From assembly GCA_046317875.1 (NCBI GenBank), contig JBKCVN010000013.1:62001-126000 (forward strand): 64,000 bases of DNA. The letters run 5' to 3'. The translations under genes were made by a program, and so were the position numbers. Shown in pieces: positions 36,121 through 44,469 of the stretch. How positions within the stretch are numbered: the stretch's first letter is position 1; every line of letters begins with the position of its first letter. Below the pieces are notes generated by a model. The model was not told where the DNA came from and ran no database searches. It saw only the letters and a list, made by a program, of their open reading frames with translations. Source of the DNA: 2-01-FULL-41-14 sp046317875 (GTDB lineage Bacteria; Pseudomonadota; Alphaproteobacteria; UBA7879; UBA5542).

Positions 36121-36154
36121 AAAAAAGCCCGACTTGTTCAGCCGGGCTTTTTAA
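36121..36154. terminator. Rho-independent terminator of the barrel protein gene
   Basis: The stem AAAAAGCCCG pairs with CGGGCTTTTT around a roughly 10-base loop, with A and T runs on either side, so it can work in both directions. It lies 30 bases beyond the stop of the minus-strand outer-membrane gene that ends at 36185. Confidence 0.85.
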
Positions 36155-36184
36155 ATAGGTTAACTAAAAAGTTAAGCTATAAAA

Positions 36185-36817
36185 TTAAAGGTAATAGCTT
36201 ACCCCTAGTTTCACACCATGAGAAGTTGGTTTCTTGTCAAACTTCACAGTGCTGCTTGCATCCTTAGTTTTGAAAGCGTGCTTGTATTCATACATAGCAT
36301 CTACGCTCCAGTCCTTATCAACCTTCATCTTAAGACCAATACCAGGTGTGAAAGACCAAGCGTTGAACTTCTTGCTGGAGATACCGGCAATAGTTGAGTT
36401 TCCGTTAGTTTTGTAGTGATCATAGTCAACACCTAGACGAACGAAAGCCAAGCAGTCGCTAGCGCATTCAGTTCCTACGGTCAAACCAAGACCAGCAGTC
36501 CAGTCGTTCTTAACTTCAACTTTTGCAGTTGCACCGTTCAAAGTCGCATCTTTTTTATGCTTAGCAAAACCAAGACCAAAACGAACGTCTCCACCAACAA
36601 GAACAGAACCAACCTTATCGCTGTATCCTGCATTCAAAGCTACGTTAAAGCCTTTTGGCTTGTTAGTTGCTTTTGTTGTTGTGGTTGTGCTCTTGAACTT
36701 CATAGATTGCCAAGAATAACCAGCAGCAGCCCCTACGAATCCGCCTTCGAATTTCGCTTCAGCAGCTGCTGCAAATAGAAGCGCAGATAATGCTACGCCT
36801 AGTAATTGTTTTGTCAT
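36185..36817 (-). CDS. Outer-membrane beta-barrel protein, 210 residues
   Basis: A small exported barrel. It has a signal peptide (QLLGVALSALLFAAAAEAKF), then GGFVGAAAGYSWQSMKFKS and alternating Gly/aromatic strands to the terminal HGVKLGVSYYL with a C-terminal hydrophobic residue typical of BAM substrates. Lys/Thr-rich loops (STTTTTKATNK, HKKDATLNGATAK) are probably surface-exposed. AGGAG precedes the ATG. Codon use (many GTT, GCT and CTT codons on the sense strand) looks like that of a highly expressed gene. It is a distant paralogue of the 240-residue barrel at 34898-35620, sharing the overall plan and end. Closed by a strong terminator. Confidence 0.8.
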   Translation of the reverse strand: MTKQLLGVALSALLFAAAAEAKFEGGFVGAAAGYSWQSMKFKSTTTTTKATNKPKGFNVALNAGYSDKVGSVLVGGDVRFGLGFAKHKKDATLNGATAKVEVKNDWTAGLGLTVGTECASDCLAFVRLGVDYDHYKTNGNSTIAGISSKKFNAWSFTPGIGLKMKVDKDWSVDAMYEYKHAFKTKDASSTVKFDKKPTSHGVKLGVSYYL

Positions 36818-36987
36818 ATTTTTTCTCCTAAAAAATTACTCATGGCCCACTTATTGACAAAACCCATCATATTTGCAATCCCCCCCCGTAATTTCTTCAT
36901 ATTTTTCATAGTCATGTTGTTTTTGTGCAACACCTGTGCATTTCTTGGTGTATTCGGGACACAGAAGTATGGGGACATTAGTTTTAA

Positions 36988-37063
36988 GTGGTGCCGCTGG
37001 AGAGAATCGAACTCTCGACCTTACCCTTACCAAGGGTACGCTCTACCACTGAGCCACAGCGGC
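36988..37063 (-). tRNA. tRNA-Thr (GGU)
   Basis: On the minus strand, acceptor GCCGCTG pairs with CAGCGGC. The anticodon stem TACCC/GGGTA encloses TTGGTAA with anticodon GGT. The T arm is GAGAG-TTCGATT-CTCTC, and CCA is encoded (36988-36990 on the plus strand reads TGG). Confidence 0.96.
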
Positions 37064-37241
37064 GGCTTTGGAATCGGGCCTACATTGCCATAAAAAAATT
37101 CAGAACTCAACCCACAGATCTGAAAAATCAGCCCGAAAAAGAAGTGGCACTTACTTCCATCCAAATTATTAGGAGTATGTTTAAGTAATAAAATTGTATG
37201 CAAAATCTATAGAATTCCCCCACAACCTGTGCTAGAAATTG

Positions 37242-37376
37242 ATGATGATCAAACAACCAAAAAACAGCTACAGTGATCGTCACGCCCAACGTCTGGCACA
37301 GATGTTGCGTGAAAACCTTTTAAAGCGACGCCAGCAAAAACAAGATCAAAAACAGGAAGAACAATCGGAGGACTAA
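37242..37376 (+). CDS. Small basic protein, 44 residues, upstream of dcd
   Basis: A short frame starting ATG-ATG at 37242 and ending TAA at 37374-37376, three bases before the dcd start. The product is strongly charged and helical, with the core DRHAQRLAQMLRENLLKRR followed by a Gln/Lys/Glu tail. Small frames of the type 'R...L...L..NL.RRK.Q' near murA-type loci in other alphaproteobacteria come to mind, but I cannot confirm the match. Its stop overlaps the ribosome site (GGAGGA) of dcd, so co-translation is likely. Function unknown. Confidence 0.6.
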   Translation: MMIKQPKNSYSDRHAQRLAQMLRENLLKRRQQKQDQKQEEQSED

Positions 37377-37379
37377 ATT

Positions 37380-37943
37380 ATGGGAATAATGCCAGATTCA
37401 TGGATTCGGGAACAGGCCAAGAAGGGAATGATCGACCCCTTTGTGGAAACACAAAAAGCACAGGGAACCATTTCGTATGGTCTTTCATCCTATGGCTACG
37501 ATGCGCGTGCTGCCAACGAATTCAAAGTTTTTACCAACGTGGACAACGCCTTAATTGACCCTAAAAACTTTTCACACACATCGTTCGTGGACCGTGAAAC
37601 AAACGTATGTATTTTGCCCCCCAACAGCTTTGCCTTGGCCAGAACGGTGGAATATTTCCGTATTCCGCGGGATGTTTTGGTTATTTGCCTGGGCAAATCC
37701 ACCTATGCGCGCTGTGGGATCATTGTGAACGTTACCCCCCTAGAACCCGAATGGGAAGGCCACGTAACACTGGAATTTTCGAACACCACCCCGCTTCCCG
37801 CCAAAATTTATGCGAATGAGGGGGTATGTCAGTTCCTGTTCTTTAAGGGTGCCGGCCCCTGCGAAACATCTTATAAAGATCGCGCTGGGAAATATATGGG
37901 CCAAGAAGGCGTAACTTTGCCCAAAATGATGAAGTACACATAA
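37380..37943 (+). CDS. dcd: dCTP deaminase
   Basis: A 187-residue trimeric enzyme that converts dCTP to dUTP, feeding thymidylate synthesis. The N-terminal block LSSYGYDARAANEF, the catalytic region LGKSTYARCGIIVNVTPLEPEWEGHVTLEFSN (catalytic Glu in EGHVTLE) and the C-terminal GVCQFLFFKG are all standard. The C-terminal tail KYMGQEGVTLPKM closes over the substrate. The ribosome site GGAGGA lies nine bases upstream. It precedes murA by 18 bases. Confidence 0.95.
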   Translation: MGIMPDSWIREQAKKGMIDPFVETQKAQGTISYGLSSYGYDARAANEFKVFTNVDNALIDPKNFSHTSFVDRETNVCILPPNSFALARTVEYFRIPRDVLVICLGKSTYARCGIIVNVTPLEPEWEGHVTLEFSNTTPLPAKIYANEGVCQFLFFKGAGPCETSYKDRAGKYMGQEGVTLPKMMKYT

Positions 37944-37961
37944 CAGTCTTAGAGAATTAAA

Positions 37962-39239
37962 TTGGATAAATTACAAATAGAAGGGGGTATTCCTCTGAAC
38001 GGCAAGGTCAGAATCAGCGGCGCCAAAAATGCGGCCCTTCCCTTAATGACCACCTCCCTTTTAACAGACCAGCCCGTGGTTCTGGAAAATATTCCAAAAT
38101 TATCCGATATTAAAACTCTGGGTGGCGTTCTCACGTCCTTGGGCGTTTCCGTGTTTATTTCAGAAGGTTCCACTGCTGACAAGCTAATCCTTCAGTCCGA
38201 TCACCTCAACAGCGTTCATGCCGACTATGAATTGGTGCGCAAAATGCGGGCTTCGATTTTGGTTTTGGGCCCATTGGTGGCTCGGCATGGCAAAGCTGAA
38301 GTGTCTCTGCCGGGGGGGTGTGCCTTGGGGACCCGTCCCGTGGACCTTCATATTAAAGGTCTTGAGAAAATGGGGGCCACCATTGCCCTGGAAGATGGCT
38401 ATATTCGCGCCCAAGCCCCCAAAGGCGGATTAAGGGGTACCGATATTGCCTTTCCCTTAATTTCTGTAACGGGAACTGAAAATTTGATGATGGCCGCCAC
38501 CTTGGGCCAAGGTACCACCCGGCTTATTAATGCGGCCCGTGAGCCTGAGGTTGTGGACCTGGCCAACTGCCTTGTTTCTATGGGGGCTAAAATATCTGGG
38601 GCTGGCACCGATACCATTACCATCGAAGGGGTGCCTTCATTAAAAGGCACCACCCACAGTGTTCTGCCCGACCGTATTGAAACGGGCACATACATTGTAG
38701 CCGCCGCCATTACAAAAGGCTGCCTCGAATTAACGCACACGTCATTAGAGTTGTTACCTACCTTCAAATCTTTGGCCGAAGACGCTGGGATTTGTTTTGA
38801 ACCCACGGCCGATGGTTTTAAGGTGTATAACCATAAAAACCTTTTGCAAACAAAAAGTGTGGATATGATTACCGAACCCTATCCCGGCTTTCCCACCGAT
38901 TTGCAGGCACAATTTATGGCTCTTATGGCTTTTGCCGATGGCAGCTCTACCATTACCGAAACCATTTTTGAAAACCGTTTTATGCACGTGGCAGAATTGG
39001 CCCGCATGGGGGCTGATATTCAGATCCATGGATCATCGGCCATTGTAAAAGGCAAAAAAGAATTGGTGGGCGCTCCTGTAATGGCAACCGATCTGCGGGC
39101 TTCGGCCTGCCTAGTTCTGGCGGGCCTTGCGGCCAAAGGCACCACCACGGTGAACCGCATTTACCATCTGGATCGTGGTTACGAAACCATGGAAAAGAAA
39201 CTACAGGCGTGTGGGGCAAAAATTGAACGAATTGCATAA
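37962..39239 (+). CDS. murA: UDP-N-acetylglucosamine 1-carboxyvinyltransferase
   Basis: A 425-residue enzyme for the first committed step of peptidoglycan synthesis, transferring enolpyruvate from PEP to UDP-GlcNAc. It opens with GKVRISGAKNAALPLM (the Lys-Asn pair at the active site) and has the catalytic Cys in PGGCALGTRPVDLHIKGLE at about residue 120. Two inside-out barrels are complete, ending in RGYETMEKKLQACGAKIERI. The start is TTG at 37962, with no better ATG nearby. DUF2948 follows, as in most alphaproteobacteria. Confidence 0.95.
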   Translation: MDKLQIEGGIPLNGKVRISGAKNAALPLMTTSLLTDQPVVLENIPKLSDIKTLGGVLTSLGVSVFISEGSTADKLILQSDHLNSVHADYELVRKMRASILVLGPLVARHGKAEVSLPGGCALGTRPVDLHIKGLEKMGATIALEDGYIRAQAPKGGLRGTDIAFPLISVTGTENLMMAATLGQGTTRLINAAREPEVVDLANCLVSMGAKISGAGTDTITIEGVPSLKGTTHSVLPDRIETGTYIVAAAITKGCLELTHTSLELLPTFKSLAEDAGICFEPTADGFKVYNHKNLLQTKSVDMITEPYPGFPTDLQAQFMALMAFADGSSTITETIFENRFMHVAELARMGADIQIHGSSAIVKGKKELVGAPVMATDLRASACLVLAGLAAKGTTTVNRIYHLDRGYETMEKKLQACGAKIERIA

Positions 39240-39258
39240 AAAAGGAACCACCGATGTT

Positions 39259-39675
39259 ATGGAAGATACTCGGCTGTTGAAGCTTAAAGCCCATGACACG
39301 GAAGATCTAAAAATTCTCTCGGCCTGCTTGCAAGACAGCCTTGTTCCCCTTAAGGAAGTTCAGTACGATAAGGCTCAAAACAGGTTTACCCTTTTGTTGC
39401 ATCGCTATCGATGGGAAGATGAAACCAGTCCCCACAAGGGCAGCCGTATTCATTCTGCCCTTTCTTTCGAGGGCGTTACAAAAGCCCAATATGCGGGGCT
39501 CGATCCAAAAGCACCCCATCCCCAAACCCTTTCCTTGCTCACCCTTCGGTATGCGGCGCCGTACGTTCATCTCTCCTTTGCGGATAAAGCCTCCATTCGC
39601 CTAGAAGTCAAAGATTTAAAAGCCAAAGTCAGGGATGCCCACGTTGCCTGGCCTGCCACGACACCTAATCACTAG
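39259..39675 (+). CDS. DUF2948 family protein
   Basis: About 138 residues from the ATG at 39259, which has AAAAAAGGAACC upstream; a longer frame from 39175 would overlap murA. The opening RLLKLKAHDTEDLKILSACLQDSLVPL and the block FTLLLHRYRWEDE fit DUF2948. The C-terminal part (APYVHLSFADKASIRLEVKDLKAKVRD, shown as its elements) completes the domain. Function unknown. Synteny with murA is conserved in alphaproteobacteria and is the strongest support. A strong terminator follows 27 bases after the stop. Confidence 0.88.
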   Translation: MEDTRLLKLKAHDTEDLKILSACLQDSLVPLKEVQYDKAQNRFTLLLHRYRWEDETSPHKGSRIHSALSFEGVTKAQYAGLDPKAPHPQTLSLLTLRYAAPYVHLSFADKASIRLEVKDLKAKVRDAHVAWPATTPNH

Positions 39676-39702
39676 TCTGGTTTGTTATAAATTTATAAAA
39701 AG

Positions 39703-39735
39703 AAAAGGCAGGAAAAAAATTTTCCTGCCTTTTTT
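39703..39735. terminator. Rho-independent terminator after DUF2948
   Basis: A 14-bp perfect stem, AAAAGGCAGGAAAA (39703-39716) with TTTTCCTGCCTTTT (39720-39733), and a three-base loop, followed by a T run. It ends the dcd-murA-DUF2948 transcript and could also serve the minus-strand gene that ends at 39773. Confidence 0.9.
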
Positions 39736-39772
39736 ATAAAATTACTTAAATTATTTTTTAAACTAAAAAATG

Positions 39773-40255
39773 TTATAATTCTAGCCAATAACCTCCACCT
39801 CTGACTTTCTGTACCAATTCTTCCAGCCTTAAAGACAAACAAGACTGCCCCAAAGTAACCCTATGTTTTTCAGCATGATCATTCAGAATATCAGAAATTT
39901 TCTGATAGATTGACGAAATTGGGTTACTGGCATTACTGATAGGGCGGTTTTCGCTTGCCATTGACGAGGCATGGGCTGCATCCCAAGCCTCCAGTACACT
40001 TAGACTTTTTTGTAATGCACGCAGGCTGGCCTTCGTCGTTTCACCAGAAACACGCATCTTGTTGATGAGCAGGCGGTCTAAGTCATCATCAATTTCTACA
40101 AGAAATTTTCTTTGTTTTTGACCTTTCACTGGGAAATATCGAACAGCTTACTCAAACGCTTCTCTTTGCTCATCTAACCCAGCAGACGAAGCGGCCGAGA
40201 AAGCACCTGCGCAAACGATACTTGATACTAAAATAGTCATAAAAACTTTCTTCAT
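39773..40255 (-). pseudogene. Exported protein gene with one in-frame TAA stop
   Basis: The minus-strand frame starts at ATG 40255 with a clear signal peptide (KKVFMTILVSSIVCAGAFSA). It reaches TAA at 40150-40148 after 35 residues, then continues open in the same frame (AVRYFPVKGQKQRKFLVEID...) to TAA at 39773. Read through, it would be a 160-residue exported protein of helical character ending VQKVRGGGYWLEL. No family is recognised. The downstream part alone could start at a GTG (40129) but would lack the signal peptide. A single nonsense substitution (for example GAA or CAA to TAA) is the simplest explanation. Alternatives are a 35-residue secreted peptide plus a separate cytosolic protein. 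Confidence 0.6.
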
Positions 40256-40579
40256 TTAATCTTTCCTTAATTTGGTTAAACTTAATCCTAAGTTGTACAT
40301 AATTATCAAAACTATAAAAAACAATTTAAATTTTTGTTTTTCATAACTTTTTATAATTTTTTAGGTTTTTTAAACGCGATAAAAACTAACTCGCTATCTT
40401 TTCCTTTTATTTTTTTGATGCCACTAGCCTATCCCCTTTAACCACACTTTTTCCGTGAACCTTTCCATTATTTTCTTCATATCTCCCCCCTATTACTTTT
40501 TTGTTTACATCTAAAAAATAAGCTGGCATCCTAAAACTATAAGATAATTAAGTAATAAAGTTTAACAGGAGCCTTCGGT
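40256..40579. other. AT-rich intergenic region upstream of the T6SS genes
   Basis: A 324-base stretch between the divergent exported pseudogene and tssB. It is dominated by A/T runs. TATAAG at 40538-40543 could be a -10 element for tssB, but no convincing -35 stands 16-18 bases before it. The ribosome site CAGGAG (40566-40571) precedes tssB. No RNA gene or repeat is visible. Confidence 0.5.
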
Positions 40580-41137
40580 ATGACAGAAAGTACCCAACAT
40601 ACATTGGATAGAGTCCGCTCTCCCCGCGTCCAAATCACTTATGATGTTGAAATTGGTGATGCAATTGAAATGAAAGAACTGCCCTTCGTGATGGGTATTA
40701 TCGCAGATCTTTCAGGCGATCGGGATCCAGAAAAACCCCTTCATCCGTTCAAGGAACGTAAATTTACCGAAGTTGATCGCGATAATTTGATGGACATTAT
40801 GTCGGATATCAAACCCCGCGTTACGTTCCAGGCAGATGATGTAACGGCAGCTCCGGCAAAAGATGGCACACTTCCCCAAATTAATGTGCTTCTTCAATTT
40901 GCTCATATGGATGACTTTGATCCCGTACGCATTCTAAACCAGGTACCAACAACCGCCGGCATATATGGCTCTCGTCGATTGATGCATGATTTGATGTCAA
41001 AAGTAGATGGTAACGATACCTTAGCTAAGTTATTGGCCCAACTTATCGCCGACCCCAAAGCAATGGGAGATGTTCAAAAGTCAATTGTTGCGGCAAAAGC
41101 CGAATTAGACAAAGCCGCCGGAACGGCAAAAAAATAA
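40580..41137 (+). CDS. tssB: T6SS sheath small subunit TssB (VipA/ImpB)
   Basis: A 185-residue contractile-sheath subunit. Family blocks are RVQITYDVEIGDAIEMKELPFVMGIIADLSG (as separate conserved pieces, with the 'lPfv.gvlaDlSG' signature), PLKERKF-type sequence (LHPFKERKFTEVDRDN) and the Phe/Asp-rich VLLQFAHMDDFDPVRI. The C-terminal helix is Ala/Lys-rich. TssB pairs with TssC to form the sheath that contracts to fire the Hcp-VgrG needle. The gene begins the T6SS run; tssC follows 24 bases later. Confidence 0.93.
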   Translation: MTESTQHTLDRVRSPRVQITYDVEIGDAIEMKELPFVMGIIADLSGDRDPEKPLHPFKERKFTEVDRDNLMDIMSDIKPRVTFQADDVTAAPAKDGTLPQINVLLQFAHMDDFDPVRILNQVPTTAGIYGSRRLMHDLMSKVDGNDTLAKLLAQLIADPKAMGDVQKSIVAAKAELDKAAGTAKK

Positions 41138-41161
41138 GTTCTTAAGGGAGGACATAAAGAA

Positions 41162-42613
41162 ATGGCAGCTACAGCACCACAAAAGCCGATCTTTGATCAG
41201 ATCATGGAAGATGGCAAGCTAGGTCGGGACCTGGAACACAAGGCCCACGCCCTGGACATGCTGAATGAATTTGTAACCCAAGCTTTGGCGGCGGGGGCAA
41301 ACGCAGGCAAAGACCCTGTGGCGTTCATTCAAAAGCGCATCAACGAGATGGATCAATTGCTATCGAAGCAATTAGATATTCTGCTGCATAACGAAAAATT
41401 ACAAAAGTTGGAAGCCACTTGGCGGGGTCTTTCTTTCTTGGTGATGAACACCGAGACCAGCACACACCTTAAGCTGCGTCTTATGAACGTTCAAAAAGAT
41501 GAACTGCGGGAAGATTTGGAAAAAGCCATCGAATTTGATCAAAGCGCCCTGTTCAAGAAAGTATACGAAGAAGAATACGGCACATTCGGAGGTCATCCAT
41601 ACTCATGTCTAATGGTGGACTATGATTTCGACACCACGTCTCCAGATATGTCCCTTTTGGGCAAGCTGGCCAGCATTGGTGCCGCCGCCCACGCCCCTGT
41701 TTTAGCCGCTGCAGCCCCCTCGGTGTTCAACCTAGATACATACGCAGACCTGGGCAAACCACGCGACTTGGCTAAAATTTTCGAAAGTGCCGATAAAATT
41801 AAATGGAAATCCTTCCGTGAAATAGAAGATTCCCGTTATGTGGCCCTTTTCTTACCACGGGTATTGATGCGCCTACCCTATGGCCCCAGCACGCTTCCTG
41901 TTCAAGGAATTCATTATGAAGAATCCGTGGATGGAAAAACACTCAGCACCTTTGTATGGGGCAACCCAGCCTATATGATGGCGCAAAGAATAAATAATGC
42001 CTTTGCTCTGTATGGTTGGACAGCAGCCATCCGGGGTGTGGAAGGCGGTGGATTGGTGGAAGGCCTTCCCTCCTATACCTTTAAAACCACAGAGGGCGAT
42101 ATTGCCCTTAAGTGCCCCACTCAAATTGCAATCACAGACCGTCGTGAAAAAGAACTCAGCGACCTTGGGTTCATTTCCCTCTGTCACTGCAAAGGCACTG
42201 ATAAAGCAGCTTTCTTTGGTGGACAAACAAGCCAGAAACCAAAGAAGTACAACCTCAATACGGCCACATCCAATGCCAATTTGTCGGCCCGCTTGCCCTA
42301 TATCATGGCCGCATCTCGGTTTGCCCACTACATCAAGGTTATCATGCGCGATAAGGTGGGAAGCTTCATGAGCCGCATCGAAGTTCAAAAGTACCTACAA
42401 ACTTGGATTTCCGAGTATGTACTACTGACAGATGAAGCGCCTCAAAGCTTAAAAGCTCGGTTCCCGCTTCGTGAAGCCCGAATCGATGTATTTGATGTGC
42501 CCGGGGATCCTGGAAAATATCGTGCCACCATATTCTTAAGGCCGCATTTCCAATTGGAAGAATTAACCGCCTCAATTCGTTTAGTGGCCGAGCTACCCCC
42601 ACCAGCGAAATAA
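41162..42613 (+). CDS. tssC: T6SS sheath large subunit TssC (VipB/ImpC)
   Basis: A 483-residue sheath subunit. The conserved parts include EKLQKLEATWRGLSFLVMNTET, KVYEEEYGTFGGHPYSCLMVDYDFD, FLPRVLMRLPYG, WGNPAYMMAQRINNAFALYGW and the C-terminal FLRPHFQLEELTASIRLVAELP, all in family order. Length is typical. A good GGAGG ribosome site (about 41148) precedes the ATG. It sits directly downstream of tssB and upstream of the Hcp-like pair. Confidence 0.95.
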   Translation: MAATAPQKPIFDQIMEDGKLGRDLEHKAHALDMLNEFVTQALAAGANAGKDPVAFIQKRINEMDQLLSKQLDILLHNEKLQKLEATWRGLSFLVMNTETSTHLKLRLMNVQKDELREDLEKAIEFDQSALFKKVYEEEYGTFGGHPYSCLMVDYDFDTTSPDMSLLGKLASIGAAAHAPVLAAAAPSVFNLDTYADLGKPRDLAKIFESADKIKWKSFREIEDSRYVALFLPRVLMRLPYGPSTLPVQGIHYEESVDGKTLSTFVWGNPAYMMAQRINNAFALYGWTAAIRGVEGGGLVEGLPSYTFKTTEGDIALKCPTQIAITDRREKELSDLGFISLCHCKGTDKAAFFGGQTSQKPKKYNLNTATSNANLSARLPYIMAASRFAHYIKVIMRDKVGSFMSRIEVQKYLQTWISEYVLLTDEAPQSLKARFPLREARIDVFDVPGDPGKYRATIFLRPHFQLEELTASIRLVAELPPPAK

Positions 42614-42637
42614 AAGGAACTTAAGAAGGAATAAAAC

Positions 42638-43201
42638 ATGTCATCGCTCCAAGCAAATAAAGACTTAGTCTTCTTAAAACCGAATACGGACGAAGGGATC
42701 AAGCTGTTCTCGGGCAGTGTGAAGGTGAACGTCCCCAATGCGGACATGAGTCACGCCATTCGCCTTCTCCGGATGCCCCAAATCACTGTACGAAATGAAG
42801 CAGATAAATCAAGAAGCCGCAGTAATGCTTCGGGCAACCCCGAGTTCTTTCATGTAGAGTGTGAAACGGTCATTGATAAAAGCACCATTTCTGCCTTCAA
42901 TTGCGTCACTGCCGGGAGCAACATTGGGGATCTTTCCATTTATCAAATGACCACAGGTGGCGGACAAATTAAAGTTTTATCCCAAATCACTCTATCTAAC
43001 ACTTTTATTGTGGAAGTTCGTATTAAATTCGACGTGGCCCATGACGAAGCCACTTCGGAAGGATTTGTGGCCACTTACATATTGGCCTATGACACCTTGA
43101 CTCAAATTAGAAACATTTACGACGCCAAAGACCAGGGTGTGGGTAAACAAGGAAGTGAACTCAGCCGTGGCAAGCAAATTAGCGACGTGGCAGGCAGTTA
43201 A
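42638..43201 (+). CDS. Hcp-like T6SS tube protein, copy 1 (divergent)
   Basis: A 187-residue protein. The pattern of strands (FFHVECETVIDKSTISAF, GDLSIYQMTTGGGQIKVLSQITLSN, FIVEVRIKFDVAHDEATSEGFVATYILAYDTL) suggests the Hcp ring-forming beta-barrel, where a Gly-rich hairpin and an 'i.L.n..i' strand recur. Position between tssC and tssE is where hcp normally lies. It is divergent from textbook Hcp proteins and only weakly similar to its neighbour copy 2, so a specialised tube or tube-cap role is possible. No signal peptide. The assignment rests on context plus fold pattern. Confidence 0.6.
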   Translation: MSSLQANKDLVFLKPNTDEGIKLFSGSVKVNVPNADMSHAIRLLRMPQITVRNEADKSRSRSNASGNPEFFHVECETVIDKSTISAFNCVTAGSNIGDLSIYQMTTGGGQIKVLSQITLSNTFIVEVRIKFDVAHDEATSEGFVATYILAYDTLTQIRNIYDAKDQGVGKQGSELSRGKQISDVAGS

Positions 43202-43220
43202 AAAATAGTAGGAGAGACTT

Positions 43221-43832
43221 ATGTCATCATTAGGAAACACACAAACAAGATCTAACCAAGTTGCCAGTACGGGCCTGTGTTATTTGATGTGTGCAGAAAT
43301 TCCAGGCGATGAGACGGTTTCAGATACCATTCAAAAAGGCCATGAAGTTTACTATTATGCCATGGATATTCGGAAACCCGTAATCCCCAGCTATAACGGC
43401 CATTTGAATGCCAGCGCCCGTGTTTTATTCGGGTCCCTTACCATTATCATGGACCATCGTTATACCGAGCCCTTCTCTCAGTTTTGTTTTTCAGGCAAGA
43501 TTTTTGATAAAATTACCTTGCTTAATCTTAAAAATACGGGGGCAGGCAGCACCGGAAAACCTTCCTTCCGCTTAGAAATTGCGAATGCTAAAATTGTGGA
43601 AGTTACCGCAAATGTGGACCATTTGGTTACGTTACAAGAAGGCAGCAAAGTCTCCTCGCTCAGGGATCCCAATATTGATTTATCAACCCCCGATCATGTG
43701 GTTAAAGCCTTCAAAATGGATATTGTGGGGGATATTTATACATGGACTTACTTTGCCTACGATGAAAAGGGTGCAGCCCAAGGAAACGTGGCAGCCGCCT
43801 TTAACGTCCACACCAACACCCCGCCAGCATAA
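43221..43832 (+). CDS. Hcp-like T6SS tube protein, copy 2
   Basis: A 203-residue protein with a more Hcp-like plan than copy 1. It has ARVLFGSLTIIMDHRYTEPFSQFCFSGKIFDKITLLNLKNTG in place of the family's 'k....v.K..D..sp.l...c..G..i...L...k', then FRLEIANAKIVEVTANVDH and a final TWTYFAYDEKGAAQGNVAAAFNVHTN that mirrors the Hcp C-terminal strands. It probably forms hexameric rings stacked inside the TssBC sheath. A GGAGAG ribosome site precedes it. tssE follows 15 bases later. Confidence 0.65.
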   Translation: MSSLGNTQTRSNQVASTGLCYLMCAEIPGDETVSDTIQKGHEVYYYAMDIRKPVIPSYNGHLNASARVLFGSLTIIMDHRYTEPFSQFCFSGKIFDKITLLNLKNTGAGSTGKPSFRLEIANAKIVEVTANVDHLVTLQEGSKVSSLRDPNIDLSTPDHVVKAFKMDIVGDIYTWTYFAYDEKGAAQGNVAAAFNVHTNTPPA

Positions 43833-43847
43833 CGCTGAAAGGTCGTC

Positions 43848-44327
43848 ATGACCCTGCCTCCAAAAAAGTGGGAATCGCTCGGGGGTCCAGTCCCTTTATT
43901 TGACAGATTGATCGACCTTCATCCTGACGAACCTGAAGAAGCCATATCATTACTAAACTACACAAAAGAACAGCTGGTGGAATCCATCATTCGCGAGGCC
44001 AGCGCCCTTTTGAATACACGCTGCCAAACACCCTATAAAATATATGATGAAATGGAGCCCTCTTCCCTCACCTACGGCGTACCCGAACTTTATGGTTTAT
44101 TTGATTCCTCTTATGCCGACCCTTCACGGTCGGAAGATCAGATAAAACTGTGTCGGTTTATCGCCACCACTTTGGGAATGTTTGATAAGCGTCTTCAGAA
44201 TATAGAAGTCACCATTGATAAATACGACCAATCCAACCAAAAAGCCTATATTTCCATCAAAGCCGATCTAAAAATTGGAAAAATGGTAGATTCTATTGTT
44301 TTTCCGGTTCAAATCAGCCGTTCCTAA
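43848..44327 (+). CDS. tssE: T6SS baseplate subunit TssE (gp25-like)
   Basis: A 159-residue baseplate protein of the T4 gp25-like fold. Family features are PLFDRLIDLHPDEPEE at the start, ESIIREASALLNTRCQTP (the conserved 'i.rdL..LLntR'), SSLTYGVPELYG ('s.l.yGlpdl') and IATTLGMFDKRLQNIEVTI near the end ('i...i..fEPRL..v.v'). It lies between Hcp copy 2 and tssF, as in many T6SS loci. A gap of 142 bases without a gene follows before tssF. Confidence 0.88.
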   Translation: MTLPPKKWESLGGPVPLFDRLIDLHPDEPEEAISLLNYTKEQLVESIIREASALLNTRCQTPYKIYDEMEPSSLTYGVPELYGLFDSSYADPSRSEDQIKLCRFIATTLGMFDKRLQNIEVTIDKYDQSNQKAYISIKADLKIGKMVDSIVFPVQISRS

Positions 44328-44469
44328 GGATAAGTTGATCAGAACTTGGCAATATCCCTAAATAGCCGTACAATAAATAAAACAGGAACAGGAGGCATAC
44401 TCGGCATGGGTGCCCATATATTCATATACCCACCCATTAAGCGGGTCATTGTTACATCTTGGAGGCTTT

